DNA of 64,000 nt from Candidatus Uabimicrobium amorphum (GTDB lineage Bacteria; Planctomycetota; Uabimicrobiia; Uabimicrobiales; Uabimicrobiaceae), in the NCBI RefSeq assembly GCF_009002475.1, contig NZ_AP019860.1, positions 2,666,001 through 2,730,000 on the forward strand, given 5' to 3'. The notes beneath the pieces were generated by a model. The model saw only the letters and a list, made by a program, of their open reading frames with translations, was not told the origin of the DNA and made no database searches. The number at the start of each line of letters is the position of its first letter. Position 1 is the stretch's first letter. This document shows, piece by piece, positions 24,625 to 34,172 of this stretch. The position numbers were made by a program, and so were the translations under genes.

Positions 24625-26829
24625 ATGCGTCTAGTGATACTATGTATTGTATTACTTTTCGTTTCCGCTTGTGCAAAACAACAAGAGGAGACTTCAAAAG
24701 GAACAACGGTGTCGAAATTTGAATACGCAAACATCGTGATGGACATTCCTAGTGAGTGGCAAGAAATGACAACGCTTCATGTTTTGGAGTTTGTAAATTC
24801 GAAAAACAATTTGCGAATCTTGGGTCATTCATTTGGTCGAGTAGCCGACGTGGAAAAATTACGCGAGACTTATTTCGTAAAGCTTAAAAAGCGTTTCACC
24901 TCGATTGTTGATAAAGAAAAAGTAAAACAAACATCGCTATGTGATGGTAAAATCACACTGTTCTCCATTAGCGGTACTTTGCTAAAAAGACCATATGCAA
25001 AATCGAAAAGTTTTAACAAATTTTATAACTATGCGGTGTTGAGTGCCATCGTCACTACATCAGCAGAAACTTTAAACTTTTGGATTGATGGACCAGCTGC
25101 TGAAGTGCAAAAAGAACAATCCAACTTCGTGAAATTTTTAAATTCGTATCGCGAAGTCACCGCGAAGAAGAACTTGCATTTGTCGGCCTCTGACAAAGAT
25201 GAGTTGGTCGAAGCTGCGGCAAAAGGAATCACAACTTCTATTGAGGTTGCGGGAAATGAAAATGTCGGAGACCGTTTTGATTTCGGTCCGTTTACTTTAG
25301 CAGTTCCCGATGCATGGTTGGAAATTAAACCGCAAAAAGAGATGCGTGTCGCCGAATTTTCGTTGAAAGACAACACCGAATACACCGTGATTGCCTTCAA
25401 TTTTGGTAAGATGGACTTTAATGCTGAAGAAATTGTTAGCAAAAACATCCAAAGGTGGCGCTCGCAGTTTACAAAATTAGAAGAAGAAAAGCCGATTACT
25501 CTCCAAAAAAACAACATCGCACTCCTGTATTTTCGCGGTACTTTTTTCAAGAAAAAAGATATGTTCGCGGAAGAAGGAGAAGAGATAGAGAATTTCTGTA
25601 TACTAAACGTAGTGATTCCCTCGGAGAAAGGACCTTTTTATTTTCGTCTAGAAGCTCCAAAGGATGTTATTGACAAACAATTACCAAATATGGTTTCTTT
25701 TTTGAACTCGTATCAAGCAAAAGCGACACAACAAGCAGGAAGCTCGGGAGAAGTCGACTTTGGTGAATTTGCATTGAGTATCCCCGGTTCATGGGAGAAA
25801 ATACCACCAACTTCCAACATGCGTAAAGCAGAACTACGTCTCCGCGATAACCCGCAGCATACGGTTGTGGTTTTTCATTTTGGTAAAGATCAATTCTCTG
25901 GCCTAACAGAGCGCAAAAAAGAAAACTTTGCGCGTTGGGAAAAGCAGTTTGACAAAGTGGATGCAAAAAAAGAAATTGAGTTAACAGCTCCCAATTCTGC
26001 GCTGTTGTATCTCGAAGGAACTTTTTTTGTCAAGCCATTTCCCCAAGCAGAAGGAAAAAAGGAACCTGGGTACGTGGTTTTAAACGCTCTTATTGATACA
26101 GCAAATGGCCCTTACTTTTTTAGGCTAGCTGCTCCCAAAAAGATTGCCGATGCGAACCTCGAAGACTTCAAACTTTTCTTGAATTCATATCATAAACACG
26201 GAGAGACCCATAATCACGGAGGTCATAACCAAGGTGATGATGACATCGATGACAGTGATGATGACAGTTTGATGGAAGATAACGACGCCTTTTCCGAATT
26301 TCAAAACAATGGTCGTGAGCAAAGCGATGAGCGTGAACAAAGTGACGAACGCGAAACGCATAGCAGTGGGCAGAGCCAAAATGTAAACGTAGATGGGCAT
26401 GTAATGGTGATCCCAGGAAGTTGGGAGCAAGTCCCTCCGAAATCTAGTATGCGCAAAGCACAATTTCGTTTGCGTAAGTACCCAGAGTACAATATACCTG
26501 TTTTTAATTTTGGGACAGATCAGTTTTCTTCCTTTGACGAACGCGTAGCACAAAATGTACGCCGTTGGGAAGGTCAATTCCAAAAGGTTGACAAAAAGGA
26601 AATGATCAAACTCAAAAAAGACAATGCGGCACTACTGTATCTTAGTGGAACATTTGTGGTGAAAGCTTCGCCAATGGCGCAAAGCGGCGAACCAACAGCA
26701 GGTTATGCTGCAGTAAATGGCCTAATTGATACAGACAAAGGTCCATATTTTTTCCGTTTAGTTGCACCAAAGAAGATACTCGACGCAGAACTGGACAACT
26801 TTAAGAAATTTTTGGAATCCTTTAAGTAG
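24625..26829 (+). CDS. Lipoprotein made of four tandem copies of one domain
   Basis: Signal peptide with lipobox VSAC (Cys about 17). Four homologous domains of about 150 residues follow (about 32-175, 213-370, 375-525, 588-734), each with an IPxxW start, an FxFG strand, an NxxRWxxQF helix, a YLxGTF strand, and an end like FLNSY. Domains 3 and 4 are most alike. The 3-4 linker is His-rich then Asp/Ser-rich, and includes REQSDE repeats. I do not recognise the domain. The tryptophan-rich, repeated layout suggests binding to a cell surface or protein partner. Confidence 0.85.
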   Translation: MRLVILCIVLLFVSACAKQQEETSKGTTVSKFEYANIVMDIPSEWQEMTTLHVLEFVNSKNNLRILGHSFGRVADVEKLRETYFVKLKKRFTSIVDKEKVKQTSLCDGKITLFSISGTLLKRPYAKSKSFNKFYNYAVLSAIVTTSAETLNFWIDGPAAEVQKEQSNFVKFLNSYREVTAKKNLHLSASDKDELVEAAAKGITTSIEVAGNENVGDRFDFGPFTLAVPDAWLEIKPQKEMRVAEFSLKDNTEYTVIAFNFGKMDFNAEEIVSKNIQRWRSQFTKLEEEKPITLQKNNIALLYFRGTFFKKKDMFAEEGEEIENFCILNVVIPSEKGPFYFRLEAPKDVIDKQLPNMVSFLNSYQAKATQQAGSSGEVDFGEFALSIPGSWEKIPPTSNMRKAELRLRDNPQHTVVVFHFGKDQFSGLTERKKENFARWEKQFDKVDAKKEIELTAPNSALLYLEGTFFVKPFPQAEGKKEPGYVVLNALIDTANGPYFFRLAAPKKIADANLEDFKLFLNSYHKHGETHNHGGHNQGDDDIDDSDDDSLMEDNDAFSEFQNNGREQSDEREQSDERETHSSGQSQNVNVDGHVMVIPGSWEQVPPKSSMRKAQFRLRKYPEYNIPVFNFGTDQFSSFDERVAQNVRRWEGQFQKVDKKEMIKLKKDNAALLYLSGTFVVKASPMAQSGEPTAGYAAVNGLIDTDKGPYFFRLVAPKKILDAELDNFKKFLESFK

Positions 26830-26835
26830 TCACGA

Positions 26836-28101
26836 ATGCCGTATCTTCTGAATTTAGTATACTTGACAGCTTTAATATGCGCATTTCCGTTTATACTATA
26901 TCGAATTTTTATCCAAGGAAAAGATTGGAGAACGCTACTTACCAGGTTGGGATTTGGCAAATATCCATCTGTTGATATCTGGATTCACGGAGTGTCTGTT
27001 GGAGAAATAAAAGCCGTTCAGGGATTGATTGCCTCTCTAAAAGAAATCTATCCTAATAAACGTTTTTTTATTTCTTCAACATCCAATAATGGCCTAAAGA
27101 TTGCCAGGGAACTATACAAAGAAGATACGATATCTTCTTTTCCTCTGGATTTTACGTGGTCTGTCAAAAGCTATTTACGAAAGTTGTCTCCGCAACTAAT
27201 TGTTTTGGTGGAATTAGAAATTTGGCCAAATTTTTTGCACTATGCTAAAAAGTATAACAGTTCTGTACTTTTAGTAAATGGTCGATTTTCCGAGAAATCT
27301 TCTACGAGATATAGTTATCTGGGAAAGCTATTCTATCGAATGACGCGTAACATTGACATTTTTTCTGTACAAAGCTCTTTGTATGCTTCGCGTTTACAAA
27401 AGCTTGGTATAGAAGAACAACGTATCTCTATTACCGGAAATTTGAAATACGATGCGATTTCGTTACAACTTCCCGAACAGAAAAAATTAGATGAATTACG
27501 AACGAAGTGTGGTATCAAAACAAACCATCACCTCCTTGTTTGTGGAAGTACTCATGACCCGGAAGAAAAATTTATTGTACAAGCGTATAAGAAATTGATA
27601 GATGATTTTCCACAACTGCGTTTGTTGATTGTACCGCGTCAACCACAAAGAAAAGATCGTGTCGCCGCTTATGCCAAAGAGTCTGGCTTAGAAGCGTTAT
27701 TTTTGAGTTCCCTCCATACACAAAACTTAAACGCCAATCAAATCATCATTGGCGACGTAATGGGGCAGCTCGTAAACCTATACGGGTTAGCATATGTGGT
27801 ATTTGTCGGTGGGAGTCTAATAAAACACGGTGGGCAAAATTTTATCGAACCCTCCATTCAAAAAAAAGCGGTTATTTGCGGTCCACATATGCAAAACTTT
27901 CCTGATGTTAAGTTGTTTGTCGAAAAAAAAATTATATTGCAGATAAAATGTGAAGAAGAACTATACAAAACCCTGTGGGATTTGCTAAAATCTCCTTCCG
28001 TAATTACAGATATGGGAAACCAGGCTGCTCTCCAAGTAAAAGAGCTACAGGGTAGTGTCGAAAAAAATCTGGTTTTTTGTAGAAAATTGTTAGATTTGTA
28101 A
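26836..28101 (+). CDS. waaA: 3-deoxy-D-manno-octulosonic acid (Kdo) transferase
   Basis: GT30 enzyme that adds Kdo from CMP-Kdo to a lipid A precursor at the inner membrane. The N-terminal membrane anchor is followed by [17 protein letters not shown], the acceptor-side [12 protein letters not shown], the conserved LVELEIWPN and NGRFSEKS, and the C-terminal [15 protein letters not shown] donor-site motif. 421 residues match the family. It implies LPS-like lipid in the outer membrane. It lies 6 bases after the tandem-domain lipoprotein and 13 before metK. Confidence 0.95.
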   Translation: MPYLLNLVYLTALICAFPFILYRIFIQGKDWRTLLTRLGFGKYPSVDIWIHGVSVGEIKAVQGLIASLKEIYPNKRFFISSTSNNGLKIARELYKEDTISSFPLDFTWSVKSYLRKLSPQLIVLVELEIWPNFLHYAKKYNSSVLLVNGRFSEKSSTRYSYLGKLFYRMTRNIDIFSVQSSLYASRLQKLGIEEQRISITGNLKYDAISLQLPEQKKLDELRTKCGIKTNHHLLVCGSTHDPEEKFIVQAYKKLIDDFPQLRLLIVPRQPQRKDRVAAYAKESGLEALFLSSLHTQNLNANQIIIGDVMGQLVNLYGLAYVVFVGGSLIKHGGQNFIEPSIQKKAVICGPHMQNFPDVKLFVEKKIILQIKCEEELYKTLWDLLKSPSVITDMGNQAALQVKELQGSVEKNLVFCRKLLDL

Positions 28102-28114
28102 GAAAGCTAAAGGA

Positions 28115-29263
28115 ATGACTAAATATCTTTTTACGTCCGAGTGTGTAACTATGGGACATCCTGATAAAGTTGCAGATCAAATATCAGATGCCATATTAGA
28201 TGCTCTTTTAGAACAAGATCCAAACTCACGCGTTGCATGTGAAACCATGGTTACTACTGGATTAGTAGTAATTGCAGGTGAAGTTACCACAAACGCACAA
28301 ATCAATTATCAGGAAGTTGTACGCAATACCATCAAAGACATCGGCTACACAGACCCGAATATTGGTTTTGACTACAAAGGCTGTGGTGTCATGGTTACTC
28401 TAGATAAACAATCTGCAGATATCGCTGCGGGTGTAGATGAAGGTGATGACAAAGAACAAGGTGCGGGTGACCAAGGTATGATGTTTGGTTATGCGTGCAA
28501 AGAAACACCTGAACTCATGCCTTTACCAATGAGTTTGGCTCGTAAGCTAGCGAATAAATTAGCAGATGTAAGACAATCAGGTGAGCTAGAATATTTGCGC
28601 CCTGATGGAAAGACACAGGTAACAATCAATTACGAAGATGGTAAGCCCATTTCTGTCGATGCTATAGTTCTTTCTACACAACACGCTAAAGGAATCTCGC
28701 AAGAAAAGTTACGCGAAGATATTATTGAAAAAGTAATAAAGCCGACTATCCCAGGGGAATTATTAACAGAAAATACTGTTTACCATATAAATCCTACAGG
28801 GATTTTTGAAGTGGGAGGTCCTCATGGTGACTGTGGCCTTACCGGACGCAAAATTATCGTAGATACTTACGGTGGTATGGGACGTCACGGCGGTGGAGCT
28901 TTTTCAGGAAAAGATTCATCCAAGGTAGACCGTTCAGCGGCGTACATGGCGAGATATGTTGCGAAAAATATTGTTGCAGCAGACTTAGCAGATCGTTGTG
29001 AAGTGCAACTAGCCTATGCCATTGGAGTAGCTGCCCCTGTTTCTATTAAAGTTGATACTTTTGGTACAGGTAAAGTTGCGGAGCAACAACTAACGGAAAT
29101 TGTACAAAAGAATTTTTCTTTAAAGCCAAAAGATATTGTCACAAATCTTGGTTTGACAAACCCCATATTTTTACATACAGCTAAGTATGGTCACTTCGGT
29201 GGGGATCCTGAGAAACTTCCTTGGGAAAAAACAGATAAAGTTGACAGTTTGAAAAACAGCTAG
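28115..29263 (+). CDS. metK: S-adenosylmethionine synthase
   Basis: Makes SAM from methionine and ATP. The motifs [39 protein letters not shown] and GGGAFSGKD are all intact and the length of 382 is typical. ATG 28115 has AAAGGA 2 bases before it. It ends the operon that starts at 20446. SAM made here serves several methyltransferases in the window, though no direct link is implied by position. Confidence 0.98.
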   Translation: MTKYLFTSECVTMGHPDKVADQISDAILDALLEQDPNSRVACETMVTTGLVVIAGEVTTNAQINYQEVVRNTIKDIGYTDPNIGFDYKGCGVMVTLDKQSADIAAGVDEGDDKEQGAGDQGMMFGYACKETPELMPLPMSLARKLANKLADVRQSGELEYLRPDGKTQVTINYEDGKPISVDAIVLSTQHAKGISQEKLREDIIEKVIKPTIPGELLTENTVYHINPTGIFEVGGPHGDCGLTGRKIIVDTYGGMGRHGGGAFSGKDSSKVDRSAAYMARYVAKNIVAADLADRCEVQLAYAIGVAAPVSIKVDTFGTGKVAEQQLTEIVQKNFSLKPKDIVTNLGLTNPIFLHTAKYGHFGGDPEKLPWEKTDKVDSLKNS

Positions 29264-29277
29264 ATAGTTTCTATAAT
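29249..29277 (+). promoter_or_regulatory. Strong sigma70-type promoter for the bL37-like gene
   Basis: TTGAAA (29249-29254), a 17-base spacer and a perfect TATAAT (29272-29277) lie across the metK stop codon. Transcription would begin near 29284, leaving a leader of about 12 bases with the Shine-Dalgarno AGAAAGGA. A hairpin TTTCTAT/ATAGAAA (29268-29285) overlaps the -10 box in DNA but would not be in the RNA. Confidence 0.7.
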
Positions 29278-29295
29278 AATAGAAAGGAATAAATT

Positions 29296-29409
29296 ATGCC
29301 AAAGACAAGTAGACGCCGTAAGCGTATTAGTAAAGCAAACCATGGCGCAAGACCTGGTTGTGGTAGTGGTAAGAAGAGACTACGCGGTGCAGGCAAAAAA
29401 GGAAGCTAG
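29296..29409 (+). CDS. 37-residue basic protein resembling ribosomal protein bL37
   Basis: ATG 29296 follows a good Shine-Dalgarno. The product has 16 Arg/Lys of 37 residues. Its central SKANHGARPG resembles the KANHGKRPN core that I recall from mycobacterial 50S protein bL37, preceded in both by a run of Arg/Lys. Below the usual ORF length cut-off, it nevertheless has a near-consensus promoter and a GAAA-tetraloop hairpin just after the stop, so it is probably expressed strongly as a single gene. The ribosomal role is inference from this short match; an unrelated nucleic-acid-binding peptide is possible. Confidence 0.7.
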   Translation: MPKTSRRRKRISKANHGARPGCGSGKKRLRGAGKKGS

Positions 29410-29423
29410 TAATTATCCAAACG

Positions 29424-29445
29424 TGGTGATTGGAAACAATCACCA
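29424..29445 (+). terminator. GAAA-tetraloop hairpin after the bL37-like gene
   Basis: TGGTGATTG (29424-29432) pairs perfectly with CAATCACCA (29437-29445) around a GAAA tetraloop, an unusually stable design. The following TGTCTTCTT is only partly T-rich. Its position 14 bases after the stop codon suggests termination or mRNA end protection. Confidence 0.6.
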
Positions 29446-29483
29446 TGTCTTCTTGAAAGTTTGTTTAGGTGGGGAAATGTGAA

Positions 29484-30161
29484 ATGAAATCAAAAGAAAA
29501 AGACCCTTTTCAGTTTTTTGACGATCAATCTGCTGCACCAGAAAAAGTTCAATCTACTGCATCAGAGAAGGATCAATCTAGTGCACCACAGAAAGATCAA
29601 TCTGCTGCACCAGAGAAAGAAAATTCAAAAGAAGACGTACAAAAACAGCGTGAAATGTTTCAAGAACTCTCCCAAGAAGCAAGTCTAACAATGCAAATAA
29701 AACGAGATCTTGAAACAAAAAAATCTCGACGAGATAAGATTAAGCAAATGTGCGAGACAAGTGACATTGGTCTCACAGCAAAAATTCGCATGGGAATCGA
29801 AGGTGCTCAGGAAGACGAAGATGACAATCTTGCCGATAAATATGGCTATGGCTACGAAGATGATAAAATAAGTGCGACAAGCGCCTCCTCAGACACCAGA
29901 GGTGGTTCGAGAAGTGTATGGAACGATTACATTAGCCCTACGGCCCAAATAAAGAAGAGCTTGGCACAAAAATGGCAAACCGGAGAGCAACTCGGATTGA
30001 CAGAGAAAATAGCACGTAGCTTATTAGTAAATAAAGATGAAGATGGAGGAACTGTAATCGAAACCAGTGTATTCTGGGACTTGCTCATACTCGTTCTGGG
30101 GCTTGGTGGTACGGTTGGATTAGCCTTTGGTGCTATATGGGCTATAAATAACTTACTATGA
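29484..30161 (+). CDS. Tail-anchored protein with N-terminal low-complexity repeats
   Basis: 225 residues from ATG 29484, which has GGGG 9 bases upstream; GTG 29469 is an alternative start. The N-terminus contains four degenerate DQSAAPEK-like octapeptides, then a charged helical region in which LTxxIxxxL motifs recur (SLTMQIKRDL, GLTAKIRMGI, SPTAQIKKSL, GLTEKIARSL). One hydrophobic helix at about 198-222 ends the protein, so most of it should face the cytoplasm. I do not recognise the family. It converges with the FHA gene, with a 6-base overlap at the ends. Confidence 0.75.
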   Translation: MKSKEKDPFQFFDDQSAAPEKVQSTASEKDQSSAPQKDQSAAPEKENSKEDVQKQREMFQELSQEASLTMQIKRDLETKKSRRDKIKQMCETSDIGLTAKIRMGIEGAQEDEDDNLADKYGYGYEDDKISATSASSDTRGGSRSVWNDYISPTAQIKKSLAQKWQTGEQLGLTEKIARSLLVNKDEDGGTVIETSVFWDLLILVLGLGGTVGLAFGAIWAINNLL

Positions 30162-31151
30162 TCTTTTTGTAGAAATGTTTATACGCGTATTACCAATCTG
30201 AAAATACTGATCGTACGGAATCATAAACAACCGTTTCGAACCTTGAATCGACATACCATCCACAGGACTACAAGAACTATCTGTAAATATCATTGTTCCA
30301 TGAGTACTACCTAAATCTTGTATCGACGAATTTTCGAGTTCTTTTGCCATATGAACTTGCACATGTTTTCGTGAGATACAATTGTCGTTATCAATGACGA
30401 TGTAGTATTCTGATTTTTGTCCTTCATTAAAGTAGTTCTCATAAATAGTCGCAACATCTGTTTTTTTTACGATTTTCTTTTCTTCAATATCCAGTATTCT
30501 GCCAATTAAAATTTCGCATGGAGCACAGATATTTATTGTAGTTGCCAAAGACGACTTAAAATTAAATAGTGTTAGTTTACTAACATAACTGTAGCGAGCT
30601 TTTACTTTTGTTGTAGGAATTCGCCTTGTATTTTGTGTTGCTAACCTCTTTATAATAATATCCATCACATCTGAAAACTCAGCAAACGTTTGGTAGCGAT
30701 TTCCTACATCCTGGGCCAAACCATATGTTAAAAATTCTTTGATAAGAATCATGTTACTCTCAGATAGATTACACAAAAGTTTTGAGGGTAGAAACTTTAT
30801 TTCAGAGGCAGGAAGACGCCCCACAGCCAGACTATAAAATATTTGTACTGCTAAAAATATCAAACGTTGAGGAGACTTACGCCACGGAAAACTTTCGTCT
30901 TTTTCAGGAGGTGAAAGCCGTTGCTCTTCTTTGGTAATCGTTGGGTGTTCTAAATCAATAAAAAAGTCGGTATCCTGATAATAAATACAGGATATGGAAT
31001 GTGGAACTTGAGCACGTTCCTCCTCTGAAAGAGCTGCGACGCTTTCATTAAATCTCTTTGCAAAAACAATGGCTACTTTTATATCAGTAATGTGCGATTC
31101 TTGAAAGAGTGGTTGATACCCACTTGTTGGTAGCCTAAAAAATATTGCCAT
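30156..31151 (-). CDS. Degenerate kinase C-lobe fused to an FHA domain
   Basis: Residues 90-190 look like the C-lobe of a Ser/Thr kinase (VQIFYSLAVGRLP, FLTYGLAQDVGNRYQTFAEF), but glycine loop, HRD and DFG motifs are missing, so this part cannot catalyse phosphotransfer. Residues about 225-325 form an FHA domain (ILIGR, ISRKHVQVH, QDLGSTHGT), which binds phosphothreonine. The protein could read the output of kinases such as the two at 16-20 kb. It is the last gene of a leftward cluster with an AstE-like deacylase and a GCS2-CBS protein. It has no membrane helix. Confidence 0.8.
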   Translation of the reverse strand: MAIFFRLPTSGYQPLFQESHITDIKVAIVFAKRFNESVAALSEEERAQVPHSISCIYYQDTDFFIDLEHPTITKEEQRLSPPEKDESFPWRKSPQRLIFLAVQIFYSLAVGRLPASEIKFLPSKLLCNLSESNMILIKEFLTYGLAQDVGNRYQTFAEFSDVMDIIIKRLATQNTRRIPTTKVKARYSYVSKLTLFNFKSSLATTINICAPCEILIGRILDIEEKKIVKKTDVATIYENYFNEGQKSEYYIVIDNDNCISRKHVQVHMAKELENSSIQDLGSTHGTMIFTDSSCSPVDGMSIQGSKRLFMIPYDQYFQIGNTRINISTKRS

Positions 31152-31288
31152 CTCGATAATCCATTAGCATTAGTTGAAATCTATCTGTGAGAATTCGCCT
31201 GTTGACCTGTAAAAATCACGCTTCCTTTTGTACTCTAATACATACTGTTGTTTGATATTTAAAACAAACCTTAAACCTTAGATAGACT

Positions 31289-32227
31289 TTACTGTTTGGC
31301 TGTTTTTACGATAAAGAAGCCATCATTTCCCTGACCTTGGTACAAAGGAAATAATATTCTTCCAGAAAGTGGAGCGCGAATCGGTCCATTGATGTCTTTT
31401 GCTAGTATCTCGCCCTCTTCAACTTCTTGAAAAGTTCTGTATCCTGGAAGCATGGTAAACTTATCGCGTTCTTCGATATGGTGGTGATAGTGTATAGTAA
31501 GATATTTAGGAAGGTTGTAACTAGATTTTGCAAGTATATCTTGCCATTTGGCGATATGAGCCTCTTCAGGATCAATGAGTCCTAAATTACTCATCATAAT
31601 CCACAAAAAAGCGGAACTGTTATCGATAGAGTCAAATGCTTCGTGTTGCCCAGCTTCATAGGCGATAATCATATGCCCTAACGAATATACATAGTATATG
31701 AAAGTTCCTTTGAGCTTTTTTGCCAATCCTAAAATGTTCGGCACATGCAAGTTGGCCACTAATTCTCGGCTATCGGCCTCATTGGCAATCAGTGTGAAAG
31801 GTGCACCTTGTGCTGATGTAGTGTGAAGGTCAAAAAAGATAGCTTTACGACTCTTATCAAGTAGTATTTTGTCGAGAACATCAATAATTTCTTTTTGTTC
31901 TTTTTCCTCTGGACAAGTAATTTCCTCAATGGATTTTGCCCTAATTTTTTCGACATTTTCCATATGCCAAATGCGATTTAAGTCGCGATTGATGTATCTC
32001 TTATTGAGAGATAGAGCTTTTAGGTGGCCAGCAATACCTACAAATTCACCTTTAAAGTTAATTTTTTGTAGCTGTTTTCCAAATTTTTCTAATGCGATGA
32101 CTCCTGCAGGTTCATTACCATGAAGGCCAGACATTGCAATGACAATTGGGCCTTCTTTATCGCTCTTAACATGAGTTATCACTCGATTGAATTGTTTTGA
32201 TGTATCGTATTCTATTTTCTTATTCAT
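31289..32227 (-). CDS. Succinylglutamate desuccinylase/aspartoacylase-family deacylase
   Basis: Zinc-dependent M14-like amidohydrolase of 312 residues. The zinc site is visible as SGLHGNEPAG (His and Glu) and FDLHTTSAQGAPF (second His), and EAGQHE supplies the catalytic glutamate region. Family enzymes remove an acyl or amino-acid group from small amides. It starts 6 bases after the GCS2-CBS gene stops, so the two are likely made together: one builds and one breaks an amide bond. The exact substrate cannot be read from the sequence. Confidence 0.88.
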   Translation of the reverse strand: MNKKIEYDTSKQFNRVITHVKSDKEGPIVIAMSGLHGNEPAGVIALEKFGKQLQKINFKGEFVGIAGHLKALSLNKRYINRDLNRIWHMENVEKIRAKSIEEITCPEEKEQKEIIDVLDKILLDKSRKAIFFDLHTTSAQGAPFTLIANEADSRELVANLHVPNILGLAKKLKGTFIYYVYSLGHMIIAYEAGQHEAFDSIDNSSAFLWIMMSNLGLIDPEEAHIAKWQDILAKSSYNLPKYLTIHYHHHIEERDKFTMLPGYRTFQEVEEGEILAKDINGPIRAPLSGRILFPLYQGQGNDGFFIVKTAKQ

Positions 32228-32233
32228 TAAAAC

Positions 32234-34159
32234 TTAATCCCGTAATATTTGTTCCAAAAGCTGTCCAGCTACATTCACAAAGTCTCTCTCAGTGACAACA
32301 CCTAATGGCTTTTTGTCCTTTACTACTGGTAAAAAGGAAATACCGTTTTTACGTAGTAAGTCTATTGCTTCTAACGTAGAGGTTTGAGGGGCAACTGTGA
32401 TAAGGTTTTTTTGCATGATTGAGCTAACAGGAGAAGAATAAATATCTATGCCACTCTCATGATGACTGAGCAAACGTAAGATTCTTCGGTAGGATACAAT
32501 TCCAACGACATCTCCTTCGTCATTTTCGACAATGACATGTCGAATGAAATGCCAGTCCATTAAATTAGCCACCAGTTCGATAAGATCGTCTTCATGTACA
32601 GTAAAAATATCAGTGGTCATAAACTGTTCTACCGTCATGTAGTTATCTTTCCATTTCCCTGCGTCTTCTATACTTGCAAGAGGCCATTCGTGGACAGGTG
32701 TTTCGGTTTTTTGATTTTTAACCGTGGCGGAAGTAACGGCAGCAAGTATTTGATCAGGTGTTCCCTGATTTTGTAACTTATTCCGCGATGCAAGAAGCCA
32801 CTCAGCACCATTTGTTCCCTTTGTAACACGTTTGTCAATCACATCCAAGTAGCGGTCAATGTCTTCCGCTGCTACACCGTATTTTTCCAGACCACTTTTG
32901 GCAAGAGGCAAAAGCTCATCACATATTAACTTCTGTGCCGGGATAATGCGATTTTCTATCCAGGTAAACTGTGCATCTAAACCCAAACGCGATGCTCCAA
33001 GGAAATTTGCCTTGGCATCATCGAAATCCATTACTTTGGTAATGTCATCGTATTTTTCGCTTATCCCGCTCATCAGGCCGAAGAAAAAAGCAGCATTGGC
33101 AATTTCATCTATCACTGTTGGACCGGATGGAATTACACGATTTTCTATGCGTAAATGCGGCTTACCACTGTCACTAATACCATAACAGGGACGATTCCAA
33201 CGATATATAGTTCCGTTGTGTAGCATCAATGCCTTGAGACGCGGTGGTATACCTTGTTTTAATTTTTCAAATGGCTTTTCTTTGCCTATATCTTCTGCGC
33301 CCAATAAAACGCGGAAGCGGGCAATATTATCTTTGAAAATTTCGAGGACAGAAGAGTCTAACCACTTTTCCCCGAAACTAACCCGTGGCGTGCGGTTATT
33401 GAGTTCCAAGCCTGGATTTCTCGTATCTACGGCTTGTTGGAAAACAGCTATTCTTGTTTCTTTCCATAATCTACGCCCAAATAACATGGGAGAATTTGTC
33501 GCTGCGGCAAGGATAGGAGCGGTGATTGCTTGGGCAAAGTTATATAATTTAGCAAATTCATCGGGGCCCACTTGGAAATGCACTTGAAAACTCGTGTTGC
33601 ACGCTTCAAGCATAATGGAGTCGTGACGTACAATTAATTCGTCCTTACCACGCATTTGGAATTGATATTCGCTTTTTCGCAAACGATTCATCGCATCATT
33701 CAGAGCAAAATATCTCGGATTAGGGGTCATGTTCTCAAGCCCCAAGTCGGACTTTCTTAGTGTAGGAAGTATACCGGTCATTATGAAATCGGTATCTAAT
33801 GGACCGGTAACTTCTCGTAAATGGTTTAGAAGACCCAGGAGTTGTTCTTCCATTTTTCGCAAACAATCGCCACCGAAAATAGCGGGATCTAGGTTCGCTT
33901 CTATGTTGAATTTCGCTAACTCTGTTGTAAAGTGATCATCTTCAACAGAAGCCAATACTTTTTCAGCTACAGGGGCAGGCCGCCACGCACTGTCCACCAG
34001 AAAAAGTTCTTGTTCTGCCCCAATCCTACGGATGTTTGTCTCAAAAAAATCAGGAGTATTGAGCATTTCTTCTAGTGCTCGAAGATCCTCCAAGACATGT
34101 TTCATAAAATGACGTAGTTGTTTGGGATTATTTTCGTTGCGAACATCTTGCTCTCCCAT
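32234..34159 (-). CDS. GCS2-type glutamate-cysteine ligase-like amidoligase with two CBS domains
   Basis: Residues 1-470 form a glutamine-synthetase-fold ligase of the GCS2/YbdK type: RRIGAEQELFLVD near the N-terminus, FNIEANLDP, the RHDSIMLEACNTSFQVHFQV core and RIENRVIPSGPT. Residues about 510-641 hold two CBS motifs (FMTTDIFTVHEDD; IMQKNLITVAPQT), which usually bind adenine nucleotides and so may sense energy state or SAM. True GCS makes gamma-glutamylcysteine; GCS2 homologues ligate various amino acids. Shine-Dalgarno GAGG precedes ATG 34159. Confidence 0.88.
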   Translation of the reverse strand: MGEQDVRNENNPKQLRHFMKHVLEDLRALEEMLNTPDFFETNIRRIGAEQELFLVDSAWRPAPVAEKVLASVEDDHFTTELAKFNIEANLDPAIFGGDCLRKMEEQLLGLLNHLREVTGPLDTDFIMTGILPTLRKSDLGLENMTPNPRYFALNDAMNRLRKSEYQFQMRGKDELIVRHDSIMLEACNTSFQVHFQVGPDEFAKLYNFAQAITAPILAAATNSPMLFGRRLWKETRIAVFQQAVDTRNPGLELNNRTPRVSFGEKWLDSSVLEIFKDNIARFRVLLGAEDIGKEKPFEKLKQGIPPRLKALMLHNGTIYRWNRPCYGISDSGKPHLRIENRVIPSGPTVIDEIANAAFFFGLMSGISEKYDDITKVMDFDDAKANFLGASRLGLDAQFTWIENRIIPAQKLICDELLPLAKSGLEKYGVAAEDIDRYLDVIDKRVTKGTNGAEWLLASRNKLQNQGTPDQILAAVTSATVKNQKTETPVHEWPLASIEDAGKWKDNYMTVEQFMTTDIFTVHEDDLIELVANLMDWHFIRHVIVENDEGDVVGIVSYRRILRLLSHHESGIDIYSSPVSSIMQKNLITVAPQTSTLEAIDLLRKNGISFLPVVKDKKPLGVVTERDFVNVAGQLLEQILRD

Positions 34160-34172
34160 TGTTTTTCCTCAC

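Noticed and set aside
29268..29285. Hairpin that might hide the Shine-Dalgarno of the bL37-like gene
   Set aside because: The predicted transcription start near 29284 would leave most of this hairpin out of the RNA.
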